A model generated the notes under the pieces. The model had not been told where the DNA came from. It searched no databases and saw nothing but the letters and a program-made list of their open reading frames with translations. Made by a program: the position numbers and the translations under genes. Positions 8,829 through 17,508 of a stretch of 64,000 nt of DNA are shown piece after piece; position 1 is the first letter of the stretch, and each line of letters begins with the position of its first letter. Location of the stretch: NCBI GenBank assembly GCA_001899005.1, contig MKUW01000006.1:529650-593649 (forward strand), written 5' to 3'. This DNA is from Chloroflexi bacterium 44-23. Lineage in GTDB: Bacteria; Chloroflexota; Anaerolineae; Anaerolineales; Anaerolineaceae.

Positions 8829-8856
8829 ATTGTATACCGAAATTGATTTTTTTCAA
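8829..8856 (-). promoter_or_regulatory. Promoter for lipoprotein-yciH-acd-iorAB run
   Basis: On the minus strand TTGAAA (8851-8856) and TACAAT (8829-8834) are separated by 16 bases. They lie about 35 bases before the lipoprotein ATG, whose ribosome site is GGAG. Confidence 0.55.
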
Positions 8857-8946
8857 TAAAACGAGATGGAGGAGAGTTCAAAGAGGCCAAGCCTGTCCAA
8901 AAACGCTCTACTCCTGCTTCTTGAAAAGAAACTCTAAATTGCAAGA

Positions 8947-8992
8947 ATTAAAACAAGAATCGCCGGATGGAAAATATATCCGGCGATTCTTG
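8947..8992 (-). terminator. Intrinsic terminator of the hsp20 pair
   Basis: A perfect 15-bp stem (8954-8968 with 978-992 of the same kilobase, i.e. 8978-8992) closes a 9-nt loop and is followed on the minus strand by TTTTAATT. It lies 35 bases after the stop of the second hsp20 gene. Confidence 0.8.
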
Positions 8993-9026
8993 CGATTAAT
9001 CTTTAATTGAAGTTTCGTCTGCGATA

Positions 9027-9437
9027 TCAGGCAGATTTTACAGCAATCTTTTGGGCTTCGCTCGGTCCAACTTTCGGCAGGGTAAGTGATAATACTCCAT
9101 TCTTGACGACCGCTTCAATTCCATTCTGGTCTATTTCGTTTGAAAGTGTAAATTTGCGCCTAAAATCACCAATACCATATTCAGCATAGGTCAATGAGTA
9201 ATCAACCGGTCTTTCAGCTTCAACCCTGGCTTCAATTAATAATGTATTTTTATCAACGGTGATGTCAATCGAATCCTGATCTGCCCCGGGAATATCTGCC
9301 ACTACATGGATAGCATCTTTTGTTTCATAAATATCAACTCGGGGAATATATAAACGTGTTTCACGAGTTCGTTCAGCCTGATCTTGTTCTACAATCTCTT
9401 GTTTTTCAACCTCTGGATTTCCAAATTCTTTTGTCAT
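9027..9437 (-). CDS. Small heat shock protein, Hsp20 family (second copy)
   Basis: 136 residues with the alpha-crystallin domain: an acidic N-terminal stretch, PRVDIYETKDAIHVVADIPG, the central strand region, the conserved KNGVLSLTLPK near the end of the domain, and a short tail. It acts as an ATP-independent holdase for unfolding proteins. The N-terminal arm is rich in Glu and Gln (EVEKQEIVEQDQAE) and differs from its neighbour, so the pair may assemble into hetero-oligomers. Its ribosome site GGAGG overlaps the end of the upstream hsp20 gene, ten bases away, so the two are co-translated. Confidence 0.92.
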   Translation of the reverse strand: MTKEFGNPEVEKQEIVEQDQAERTRETRLYIPRVDIYETKDAIHVVADIPGADQDSIDITVDKNTLLIEARVEAERPVDYSLTYAEYGIGDFRRKFTLSNEIDQNGIEAVVKNGVLSLTLPKVGPSEAQKIAVKSA

Positions 9438-9447
9438 TATTCACCTC

Positions 9448-9894
9448 CTACGCTTTTTTATTGACAAGAATTTTACGGGGCATATCCTGTTCTGCTCGGG
9501 GCAGCCAGATTTTTAGAATGCCTTTTTCGTAGTTTGCTTCAACCCGGTCGGTTTCTACAGGAAATTGGAGTTGAATACTGCGCACAAAATTGCCGAACCC
9601 ACGTTCCTGGCGATGATACTGCACATCATCATTCTGCTCTTGTGAAGGGCGCGAACCACTGATCGTCAATGTTTCTCCGATTACCTTAATCTCCAGCTCA
9701 TCTGGGTTTATGCCGGGCAATTCAGCAGTGATCACCTGTCCGGTATCACCTTTCGTCCATACATTGATCGCAGGAAAATCAAGGATCGCACCGAAGCGGT
9801 TAACATTCGTTGTATCGAACAGGCGGTTCATTTCACGTTGTATCTTGTCCATTTCCTCCCACAAAGATGAAGATGATCTCCTTCTTAACACCAT
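9448..9894 (-). CDS. Small heat shock protein, Hsp20 family (first copy)
   Basis: 148 residues; alpha-crystallin domain from about residue 38 (PAINVWTKGDTGQVITAELPGINPDELEI) to KGILKIWLP, with the start MVLRRRSSSSLWEEMDKIQREMNRLFD typical of class A bacterial Hsp20. A very strong ribosome site, GGAGG six bases before ATG, is present. First gene of a two-gene heat-shock operon ended by the hairpin at 8947-8992. No CIRCE-like inverted repeat was seen upstream, so HrcA control is not supported. Confidence 0.93.
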   Translation of the reverse strand: MVLRRRSSSSLWEEMDKIQREMNRLFDTTNVNRFGAILDFPAINVWTKGDTGQVITAELPGINPDELEIKVIGETLTISGSRPSQEQNDDVQYHRQERGFGNFVRSIQLQFPVETDRVEANYEKGILKIWLPRAEQDMPRKILVNKKA

Positions 9895-10361
9895 TTTTAA
9901 CCTCCTTTGAAAAGAAAAAAGTTATCTACAAATTTATGATATGAAGACCATATAGGATTCTTAATAGAAATTTGTTAAAATTGTATAAAAATTCATACCA
10001 TCAACCGGGTAACTGAATTCGAATGGATTCAACTTGAGGAAATCTTAATCATTGAAGACCTATCAAGAACAATGAAGAAGGATTGATCTCCAGGTAATTG
10101 ACTTGTACTTCGAATTGCTTGGTCAGACACAATATCTTGTGCAGCTGTACCATTGATCGGCTGGGCACCGGAATCAAATAAACGGTTTACAAAACAGCGC
10201 CAAGCAAGGAGGAAAGGCACAGGTGGGGGATGAGATTAAGCCCCATTAAGATCAGGTTATTATCGAAGTAACTCGTCCCCTTTTTGAAACAAGCAGCAGT
10301 TTTCAAACTACCGCTAGTGAGTTGAGCGCCAGCCAGGTCCGATTGACTTTTTACCGCGAGC
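9895..10361. other. Gene-free stretch between hsp20 and the MFS gene
   Basis: 467 bases. The part next to hsp20 is strongly AT-rich (roughly 9910-10000) and must hold the hsp20 promoter, but no hexamer pair stands out clearly. The rest shows only short reading frames without family resemblance or ribosome sites. The stretch lies downstream of the MFS stop on the same strand; no convincing hairpin terminator is seen. Confidence 0.5.
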
Positions 10362-11546
10362 CTATATCGCTTGGTTGTACTTGCCAAAAATAGCCGGTAA
10401 CAACGGTAAAACCAATAGATTGAGCGCAGCAATAATTGCGAATGTAAACCGGAACCCGACTCCATCAGCGAGCAGCCCACCGATTGGCAAACCAATGCCG
10501 GTACCGATATTCGCAACAGCCATTAAAATGGCAAACATCGATGCCGCAATTCGCAGGTCAGATTTCTCCATGGAAATGGCAAAGTAGACTGTTTCATAAA
10601 AACCAAATGCCAGCCCAAACAAAAAAACCAATAGCCATGCGAGCATAGGGCTGCTGGTGAATGCCAGAGCCAGGATTGAAAGCAGGGAGATCACCGCAGC
10701 AATTTCAACAGAGCGCTTCTTTCCCAGACGATCTGTCAACTTTCCACCGCTTATGCCGCCAACAACGACACCAATCCCCCAAACAGTTGTGTAGAAGCCT
10801 GCCAACATGATACTGATTCCAAATTCGCTCTGTAAGAAAGGATTAACAATCTCATTGGCAGCGTTTATTACCAGAGAATAAAGAGCACCCATTAAACCCA
10901 ATGCAATAATCGGCCATTTCTTGAAAGCAGAAAATGCGGACCATTGAAATTCCGTTTCAGCCGTCCGTTTTGCTTCGCCATAACCTAGTACAAGGAATAA
11001 TGGCACCATGCTTATGACCGCTAACAACACAAAAGCAGCCAACCAGGAAACCTGTTGGGCCAATACGCCAATCACGCTTGACACCACCACTACCCCCATC
11101 GCACGCCCCCCAACCATAAATCCTTGAATGGTACCCGCTTCATCCTTGGGTGTTGTGTCAAGCGCCAGTCCATCGGTGGTGGTATCGTACAGTGCCATTC
11201 CGGTCATAACCAGAAACGCCAAGACGCCATACAATACGAATTGTTTACCGGGGTTTATCAGCGGAACAATCAACAAGCCGATGGATTGGATGAGCAGCCC
11301 TAAAATAATGTATGGCTTTCGAAAACCTAAACCCAGGAAGTTGACCTTATCGCTCAGCATACCCAGAAAGATCTTCAACACAAAAGGCGTCAGCGCAATA
11401 CCGCTGATAATTCCGATCTTGCTCATTGAAATTCCGAATGAGAGCAAATAAATTGCGTTCAAAGCGGTAAAGTAGCCTAAAACTGCTCCCTGAGCCAGAT
11501 ATAATAAGGCAAACATGCTGTATCGATAGGATTTTGACCTGTTCAT
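10362..11546 (-). CDS. Major facilitator superfamily transporter
   Basis: About 395 residues with twelve predicted membrane helices. The MFS loop signature between helices 2 and 3 is GMLSDKVNFLGLGFRKPY, and the repeat in the second half is GGKLTDRLGKKRS. The start chosen is the ATG at 11544-11546 with GGAG seven bases upstream; a longer frame to 11624 would need a TTG start without a ribosome site. The substrate cannot be read from the sequence; the layout resembles drug or sugar exporters. It is divergent from the glycosyltransferase gene, with no other neighbour on its transcript. Confidence 0.88.
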   Translation of the reverse strand: MNRSKSYRYSMFALLYLAQGAVLGYFTALNAIYLLSFGISMSKIGIISGIALTPFVLKIFLGMLSDKVNFLGLGFRKPYIILGLLIQSIGLLIVPLINPGKQFVLYGVLAFLVMTGMALYDTTTDGLALDTTPKDEAGTIQGFMVGGRAMGVVVVSSVIGVLAQQVSWLAAFVLLAVISMVPLFLVLGYGEAKRTAETEFQWSAFSAFKKWPIIALGLMGALYSLVINAANEIVNPFLQSEFGISIMLAGFYTTVWGIGVVVGGISGGKLTDRLGKKRSVEIAAVISLLSILALAFTSSPMLAWLLVFLFGLAFGFYETVYFAISMEKSDLRIAASMFAILMAVANIGTGIGLPIGGLLADGVGFRFTFAIIAALNLLVLPLLPAIFGKYNQAI

Positions 11547-11676
11547 AGAAGGGCTCCATTCACAATCGTTGAGAAAATCGGTGCATTTAGCCGCAAATAA
11601 TTCAAGTATTTTTTTGAATATCAATAGAAAAGAACTTGTTTTTCGGCTACCAGAAATAGATTCAAGACCATTAAAC

Positions 11677-11705
11677 TTGTCAGAAATTATAGTTTAAAGT
11701 ATAGT
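11677..11705 (+). promoter_or_regulatory. Sigma70-type promoter for the GT39-NHL gene
   Basis: TTGTCA (11677-11682) and TATAGT (11700-11705) are spaced by exactly 17 bases, about 78 bases before the ATG. Confidence 0.65.
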
Positions 11706-11782
11706 CAATATGTTCACAAACAGAGGGTTAAATTTTTGGCAAGATACTAAATAAAGACATTTTTCAGGAGAGAACACGCTTT

Positions 11783-14700
11783 ATGAACATTGAAAATGAA
11801 AGTACAGCTCCCTGGCTTGAGAGACCGATTTCCAAATTACTTCCAAAACTAAATATCGAGAGAATAATTATCATAGCCATCATCATTCTGGCGATCTTAA
11901 GTCGTTTTTATGATGTAGGGGCACGGGTTATGAGCCATGATGAAGTTAATCATGTTGTACCCGCCTGGGGACTTTCGATCGGAAATGGTTATGCCCAGGA
12001 TCCGGTTACGCATGGACCTCTCCAATTCCATTTAATCGCGCTGACATACTTCCTGTTTGGCGATTCAGATTTCACGTCGAGGGTTCCCGCCGCCCTGGCC
12101 AGTACCGCAGCCGTCATTGTCATTCTTCTTTTCTTCAAACGTTACCTGGGAAAATGGGGCCATTTAATTGCCGGGTTCCTCTTCCTTATCTCTCCTTACA
12201 TGTTGTTCTATGGCCGTTACACTCGCAATGAAGGCATTATTGAACTGGTAGCTGTATTGATGATTTACGCCACTTTGCGATATCTTGATCGCGGAGATAA
12301 TTTCTCATTAATCTTACTGGTTATTGCTCAAGCGCTTAACTTCACTTTGAAGGAAACCGCTTATATTTATATGGCGCAGCTGCTCCTTTTCCTGGCGATT
12401 CAATTTGTCTTTGAGGTAACGAAAGAGCACTGGCCAAATGCCAAGAAACGCCAGTTTTTTATAATCACCATCAGCGCTGCCATCTCCTCTATCCTAATCG
12501 GCATAGGACTGGCATATGCTCACATTAAAGAAAACCCTGTGTCGGAAAAGGGAGAAGCGATTGCCAGCACATCTTCGAACCTGATTGGTTCCCTCAGCAA
12601 TCTGGCTGTCATCTTAGCAATCGCCTTCGGGGTTGTGGCGGTCTACTTCTTATTAAAAGAATTGGGTATCTCAAAGATCAGACATTTACGCACGTTTGAT
12701 CTCTTAATGGTCAATGGCACTCTGACGCTGCCTCTCCTGGCTGCTTTTCCGATCACAATCCTGGCTTCCATTCTCAAGGTGGAATGGCGCGCAACAGATT
12801 ATAGTTCAATGGGAATTCTGCGGATCGGCATAGCCCTGGTTGTAATGATCGGGCTTTCAACACTGGTTGGCTTGTGGTGGAATAGAAAAAAATGGATCAA
12901 AGTTACCATCGTTTTTTGGTCAATATTCATTCTCTTCTATACCACTTTTTTCACGAATGGGCAGGGTTTTTTCACCGGAATCGTCGGGTCACTTGGTTAC
13001 TGGCTGGAGCAACAGGCTGTTAACCGCGGATCCCAGCCCGGGTATTACTACGTGCTTCTCCAAATTCCCTTTTATGAGTATCTGGCAGCTGCCGGTTCCA
13101 TTATTGCGGTTTTCTTTGGTCTTCGCCATGTTCAGCAGGCCAGTTTGCCTGTCGCTGTTCCAATTGAACCCTACCACGCTAACATGGATGGGATCCAAAC
13201 AGTTGATGACACGTATGCTGAAACACCATCGCACGATGCCGAGCAAGATAATTTGGCAGAAACAGATCGCCGTCACTCTTTCTCTTACCGCGTTCCGGTT
13301 TTATTCATGTTAATTTTCTATTCTTTGACATCGCTGCTTGCCTATAGCCTGGCAGGTGAAAAAATGCCTTGGCTGACCGTGCACATTGCTTTACCAATGC
13401 TATTGACGGCCGCCTGGGGCATAAATTTGTTAATAGAATCTGTCCCCTGGCAAAAACTTAAAGAGAATAAGAGTTGGCTGGCTTTAGTTTTGCTACCATT
13501 ATTCCTGGTCAGCATCTCTGGTATTATTCTGTCACTTGGGAAATCACCGGCTCCTTTCACCGGCAATTCTCTCGAACATCTTAAGAACACCACCTCGTTT
13601 GTCTTTTCAGCTGGGGGATTGCTTGCCTCTTTATATGGGATTTATCATTATTTGAATTTATGGAAGGCAACTCAGGTATTCAGCCTGATTGTGGTGCTTT
13701 TTATGGCTTTGCTGGCAGTATTAACTGTGCGAACATCATTTAGAGCCAATTATATTAATTATGATAATGGCCTTGAATTCCTTGTTTATGCGCACGCCGA
13801 CCGCGGCCCAAAAGACATACTGGCCCAAGTAGAAGAGATCTCTCGTCGCACTGTCGGTGAGAATGAGATTTCAGTGGCTTACGATAATGATTCCCTCTAT
13901 CCATATTGGTGGTATTTTCGTCACTATCCAAACAAGGTCTGGTATACAGATAAACCAACCCGCGACCTGTTGAATTCACCTATTATCCTGGCTAGTGATG
14001 CCAACTGGTCGAAAATTGATGCGCTCACAAAAAACGATTACGCCAAGTTTGATTATATCCGCCTGGTTTGGCCGATGCAGGATTATTATTTCCTGACTCT
14101 GGACCGCGTAAAATATGCCCTCACGAACACTGCCATGCGATCCGCGCTCTTTGATATCTGGCTAAATCGCGATTACAGCGCCTACGCAGCCTTGAAAGAA
14201 CGAAACAATCTGACAGTTGCAAATTGGGAACCCAGTAATCCAATCCGTATGTATTTACGAAAAGATATCCTTTCCGAGATCTGGGAATATGGCTCACGCC
14301 CGGCAGTTGTCGAAGAACCGCAGATTGATCCCTATGAAGGGAAAATCAGCATGATTTCTCCAGATTTCTTTTTCGGCTCCAATGGCAACCTGCCTGGTCA
14401 GTTTAATGCTCCCCGCGGTCTGGCTGTTGCTCAGGATAGCAGTATTTTCGTGGCAGATTCTCTCAACCACCGCATCCAACACTTTTCTGCCGACGGTCAA
14501 TTGATCAATTACTGGGGTTCATTCGCTGATCTGGCGGCGGGTGAAGCACCTGGTGGAACCTTTAACGAACCCTGGGGAATCGCCATTGGTCCGGATGGTA
14601 GCCTTTATGTAACCGATACATGGAATCATCGCGTCCAGAAATTTGATCAAAATGGCAACTTCCTGTTGGAATGGGGCTACTTTGGAACAGCCGAAACCCC

Positions 14701-15244
14701 GGATGGATTCTGGGGGCCGCGCGGAATTGTTGTAAACTCGGATGGACAGGTATTTGTTACCGATACTGGCAATAAACGCATTGTCGTTTTTGATGCCAAT
14801 GGGCAATATATCACTCAATTTGGTGAAGCTGGTTTTGATATCGGGCAGCTGGATGAACCTGTTGGTATCGCGATTGGTCAGAATGGCGAAGTGTACGTGG
14901 CAGATACCTGGAATCAACGTGTGCAGGTATTTATTCCCAATGCCGATAAAACCAGTTACTTCGCATCTACTGCCTGGAATGTAAACGGTTGGTTCGGCCA
15001 GAGCCTGGAAAATAAGCCCTTCATGGCTACGGATCAAAACGGTAATGTTTACCTGACCGATCCGGAAGGCTACCGCATTCTGGTCTTTCAACCGGACGGA
15101 ACCTTTTTACGTGGTTGGGGAGATTATAGTCCGGATAGTGATGGCTTTGGACTTCCCGCCGCCATTGCTATTGATCCAAACAATAATGGCATTTGGGTTA
15201 GCGATGCTGGCAACAATCGCATTCTGCATTTTCCGGCTCAATAA
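11783..15244 (+). CDS. GT39-type membrane glycosyltransferase fused to NHL-repeat beta-propeller
   Basis: 1153 residues in two parts. Residues 1 to about 650 hold many membrane helices; the first extracytoplasmic loop carries the acidic catalytic signature MSHDEVNH and DPVTHGPLQFH, as in dolichyl-phosphate-mannose mannosyltransferase-like GT-C enzymes (TIGR03663-like family). A soluble stretch with RHYPNKVWYTDKP follows. The C-terminus, from about residue 850, has five to six NHL repeats with the pattern PxGIAIGxDGxxYVxDTxNxRVQxF, forming a propeller outside the membrane. The protein probably moves a lipid-linked sugar onto a surface acceptor, with the propeller binding partner protein or glycan; the acceptor is unknown. 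It is monocistronic with its own promoter and a terminator. Confidence 0.85.
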   Translation: MNIENESTAPWLERPISKLLPKLNIERIIIIAIIILAILSRFYDVGARVMSHDEVNHVVPAWGLSIGNGYAQDPVTHGPLQFHLIALTYFLFGDSDFTSRVPAALASTAAVIVILLFFKRYLGKWGHLIAGFLFLISPYMLFYGRYTRNEGIIELVAVLMIYATLRYLDRGDNFSLILLVIAQALNFTLKETAYIYMAQLLLFLAIQFVFEVTKEHWPNAKKRQFFIITISAAISSILIGIGLAYAHIKENPVSEKGEAIASTSSNLIGSLSNLAVILAIAFGVVAVYFLLKELGISKIRHLRTFDLLMVNGTLTLPLLAAFPITILASILKVEWRATDYSSMGILRIGIALVVMIGLSTLVGLWWNRKKWIKVTIVFWSIFILFYTTFFTNGQGFFTGIVGSLGYWLEQQAVNRGSQPGYYYVLLQIPFYEYLAAAGSIIAVFFGLRHVQQASLPVAVPIEPYHANMDGIQTVDDTYAETPSHDAEQDNLAETDRRHSFSYRVPVLFMLIFYSLTSLLAYSLAGEKMPWLTVHIALPMLLTAAWGINLLIESVPWQKLKENKSWLALVLLPLFLVSISGIILSLGKSPAPFTGNSLEHLKNTTSFVFSAGGLLASLYGIYHYLNLWKATQVFSLIVVLFMALLAVLTVRTSFRANYINYDNGLEFLVYAHADRGPKDILAQVEEISRRTVGENEISVAYDNDSLYPYWWYFRHYPNKVWYTDKPTRDLLNSPIILASDANWSKIDALTKNDYAKFDYIRLVWPMQDYYFLTLDRVKYALTNTAMRSALFDIWLNRDYSAYAALKERNNLTVANWEPSNPIRMYLRKDILSEIWEYGSRPAVVEEPQIDPYEGKISMISPDFFFGSNGNLPGQFNAPRGLAVAQDSSIFVADSLNHRIQHFSADGQLINYWGSFADLAAGEAPGGTFNEPWGIAIGPDGSLYVTDTWNHRVQKFDQNGNFLLEWGYFGTAETPDGFWGPRGIVVNSDGQVFVTDTGNKRIVVFDANGQYITQFGEAGFDIGQLDEPVGIAIGQNGEVYVADTWNQRVQVFIPNADKTSYFASTAWNVNGWFGQSLENKPFMATDQNGNVYLTDPEGYRILVFQPDGTFLRGWGDYSPDSDGFGLPAAIAIDPNNNGIWVSDAGNNRILHFPAQ

Positions 15245-15264
15245 TTAATCTAAGACCTTAATTT

Positions 15265-15300
15265 AAAAGGGTGCGAGATTTAGTCCGCACCTTTTTAATT
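15265..15300 (+). terminator. Intrinsic terminator after the GT39-NHL gene
   Basis: AAAAG-GGTGCG pairs with CGCACC-TTTTT around a ten-base loop with one bulged G, then TTTTTAATT follows. It begins 20 bases after the stop codon. Confidence 0.7.
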
Positions 15301-15492
15301 GCTATTGCTCTTTATGCCACCCCTCGCGCGACGTGGTATTTAAAATGGCGATGTGAGTAGTATTCAGAGAGTTTGAATTCTTCCTTACGGCTGCTCTATG
15401 CTCGAATAATTTTCAATTCATAATGTTAGCCATTGCTTAGCCAGGTTGTTTGGTTACCATTATTTTCAGATAATGATCAAATTTATAGTTTA
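15301..15492. other. Short gene-free stretch
   Basis: About 190 bases between the terminator and the end of the convergent small membrane protein gene. No gene, repeat or clear hairpin was recognised. Confidence 0.5.
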
Positions 15493-15879
15493 TTAGGCGC
15501 GCTTTTTATTTAACTCATCCCTGAAAAAAAGAGTCAACACAAAGCTGATAACACTCGTGATCAAGGCACCGAGAAAAGCCGGCCAAAACCCAGCCACTTC
15601 AAACCCGACCCCGAAATGCGTGCCAATCCAACCGGCCAGCATAAACATGAGCGTATTAATCACCAAGGTACCCAATCCAAGTGTCAATATTAATAAAGGG
15701 CAGCTCATCACCACCAAGAATGGCTTGATAATTGCATTTACCAAACCAAATATGAACGCCAGCCAGATAAGGCTCAGCCAATTTTCACTTTGGGGGGTGA
15801 TACCATGACCACGCATTATTTCAATCGCGACATACAATGCCACTGAATTGATTGCCAACTTGATCAAGAATTTCTTCAT
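15493..15879 (-). CDS. Small four-helix membrane protein, phage holin 4 (PF04020-like) family
   Basis: 128 residues with four hydrophobic segments: MKKFLIKLAINSVALYVAIEI, then SLIWLAFIFGLVNAIIKPF, then ILTLGLGTLVINTLMFMLAGW, then FLGALITSVISFVLTLFF. The conserved GLVNAIIKPFL and the polar turn between helices 2 and 3 match the widespread YvlD/holin-4 family of unknown function, despite the name rarely linked to phage. The ATG at 15877-15879 has GGAGG five bases before it, so the longer in-frame extension to 15960, which would cross a dispersed repeat, is rejected. No phage genes lie nearby. Confidence 0.85.
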   Translation of the reverse strand: MKKFLIKLAINSVALYVAIEIMRGHGITPQSENWLSLIWLAFIFGLVNAIIKPFLVVMSCPLLILTLGLGTLVINTLMFMLAGWIGTHFGVGFEVAGFWPAFLGALITSVISFVLTLFFRDELNKKRA

Positions 15880-15924
15880 TTTGTCCTCCGCAATAACTGC
15901 ATCATCAGGTATCATTTCAAAAAT

Positions 15925-16000
15925 TAGGGGCAGAGTGTTTTTAAATGGTCGATTGCCCATCTAAAAACACTCCTCAAACCCGGTTTATTGAAAAGATACA
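15925..16000. repeat. Dispersed repeat, copy A
   Basis: About 75 bases starting GGGGCAGAGTGTTTTTA and ending TTATTGAAAAGATACA. The first half is an imperfect palindrome (GTGTTTTTA...TAAAAACAC) with a GGYCGATYGCCC-like centre. It is clearly alike to 23531-23610. It sits directly upstream of the holin-like gene. Confidence 0.75.
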
Positions 16001-16173
16001 TTATCATTAACATAATATACCAAATCCCATTAAATTTCTATTTCTGTTGCTAGCCTTTAACCTACTTTGGATACAATTCAAAGGGCTGAGATCAATTTTA
16101 TTAGATGCCTGCTGAATGCAGGTTTTTCATCTGTTGAATAATCTAGGGCTCATCAATGACATCTGATGAAATT

Positions 16174-17154
16174 TCAATCAGCCATGTTTTTAGGTTCGAT
16201 TTCTTCCATCCAAATTAACGTATGGTTTTTGGAAAAACCTAAATATGTCAACAAATCTTCCGAGCGATATGCCGGGTAATTAAATGAGAATGGTTTGCGT
16301 GTTTTTAAATTATTCACCAAATGGTTTAATATCTGAGGAATTGTCTCTTCATCGTTATCTTTGGGTGCAATCCAAAGGATGTCCGAGAACAACGAGGACT
16401 TCTCAAATACAAAAAAGCCCTTGTTATTTCCCCCTTTCTCAACTGCGTAATTCTTAACGATCTGCCCTTTAATAAAGCGGTTTATAGCCGCTCTGAGAGA
16501 AGGATTAAAACGATCAATGCTAAACCCTAAATTCCATCGCAATAAATCGGGATAGATGCTATTCAATAGATCAATTTCATATTGCCAATCTGACATTTTG
16601 GTTGGGCGGATTAACATTTTTTGTTCAGACACACTAACTTTACTATTTCTGGGTTTAAACGTCCAGGTAGAGCGCCTAATCCGTTCTTTGAAACCCATTG
16701 ATAAATAAAGTGCCTGGGCCGCCTGGTTGTCATCGCGAACTTGCAACCATGCACCAAGGTTCGATCGCGACTGTATATACTCCAGCGCCTTGGAGGTCAG
16801 CTTACGAGCAATTCCAGCTCGCCTGTAATCGGGATGGACGGCTACATTTGCGATCAGATAGATCACCTGGCCAGATTTTCGGAATGGGATGATGGACAAA
16901 TTACCAACCAATTTTCCACCAACAATATAGACAAACCCCTGCATTGGTGTGAATTTTGGCTGCAAGTTTCCTAACCCCCAATAGCTCGAAGCGACATCCT
17001 TCGCCATTCGCCGCAAATAATTAATATAGTCATAGCCATCATCATCCATCGCCCCCCGAAAACACAACTCAATCAAATCAGCAACTTGGTTGAGGTCACT
17101 TCCTGCGTTTAATGCCCGTAGAATTCCATTGCGATCTTCAGCATGAGTTGTCAT
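16174..17154 (-). CDS. GNAT family N-acetyltransferase
   Basis: About 326 residues. The N-terminal GNAT domain is clear: VAVHPDYRRAGIARKLTSKAL contains the acetyl-CoA pyrophosphate loop (RRAGIA), followed by LQVRDDNQAAQALYLSMGFKER. The second half is a degenerate GNAT-like fold (KMLIRPTKMSDWQYEIDLLNSIYP through TYLGFSKNHTLIWMEE) without the loop motif, as in tandem GNAT proteins. The acetylated substrate is unknown. The ATG at 17154 is preferred to an upstream TTG at 17208; neither has a strong ribosome site. The gene is divergent from clpC. Confidence 0.82.
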   Translation of the reverse strand: MTTHAEDRNGILRALNAGSDLNQVADLIELCFRGAMDDDGYDYINYLRRMAKDVASSYWGLGNLQPKFTPMQGFVYIVGGKLVGNLSIIPFRKSGQVIYLIANVAVHPDYRRAGIARKLTSKALEYIQSRSNLGAWLQVRDDNQAAQALYLSMGFKERIRRSTWTFKPRNSKVSVSEQKMLIRPTKMSDWQYEIDLLNSIYPDLLRWNLGFSIDRFNPSLRAAINRFIKGQIVKNYAVEKGGNNKGFFVFEKSSLFSDILWIAPKDNDEETIPQILNHLVNNLKTRKPFSFNYPAYRSEDLLTYLGFSKNHTLIWMEEIEPKNMAD

Positions 17155-17508
17155 TTCTTGTATTTTACACCCGAAAGAGCGCCATTCTCTAAATGTTGGC
17201 CAGACCAATTAGCAGTGAATGAATATCTGCCATGGCTTTATCAACCAATCACAAGCTATCTGTCGTAAATCAGTCTAGAGCTGAATTTTGAAAACATTTT
17301 GGTTGGAACAATGGTTGCAACTGGTAGTTGGGAGTAAAATTGAATAGTTGTCACCCACATTGCTTACAGTCAAATATGCTAAATTGAACACAATTTCTAA
17401 CAGTCTTCTTATAAATATCTATCGATTTGATTATAGAATATTTGTTATAATTCCTGAGTATGGAGAATTAGGCAAACTCTCCATCAACATTGGAAGGACT
17501 TTACTCTT
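17155..17508. other. Divergent intergenic region between the GNAT gene and clpC
   Basis: About 350 bases with AT-rich content near clpC. It carries the extended -10 at 17443-17451. No CtsR-type heptad repeat or CIRCE element was recognised. Confidence 0.45.
17443..17451 (+). promoter_or_regulatory. Extended -10 promoter for clpC
   Basis: TGTTATAAT gives a TG-n-TATAAT element, 58 bases before the ATG. The upstream -35 region is poor (CGATTT at 17 bases), as expected for extended -10 promoters. Confidence 0.5.

Noticed and set aside
9895..10000. Possible CIRCE (HrcA) operator before the hsp20 genes
   Set aside because: The TTAGCACTC-N9-GAGTGCTAA pattern was not found.
10029..10220. 63-residue minus-strand frame
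   Set aside because: No homology, no ribosome site and in a decaying-looking gap.
11547..11624. N-terminal extension of the MFS transporter
   Set aside because: Requires TTG without ribosome site; ATG at 11546 has GGAG at good spacing.
15880..15960. N-terminal extension of the holin-like protein
   Set aside because: It would cross the dispersed repeat; a GGAGG-led ATG exists at 15879.
16108..16127. Small hairpin CCTGC/GCAGG followed by TTTTT on the plus strand
   Set aside because: Only five base pairs and no plus-strand gene upstream; the minus-strand GNAT gene would lack a T-tract.
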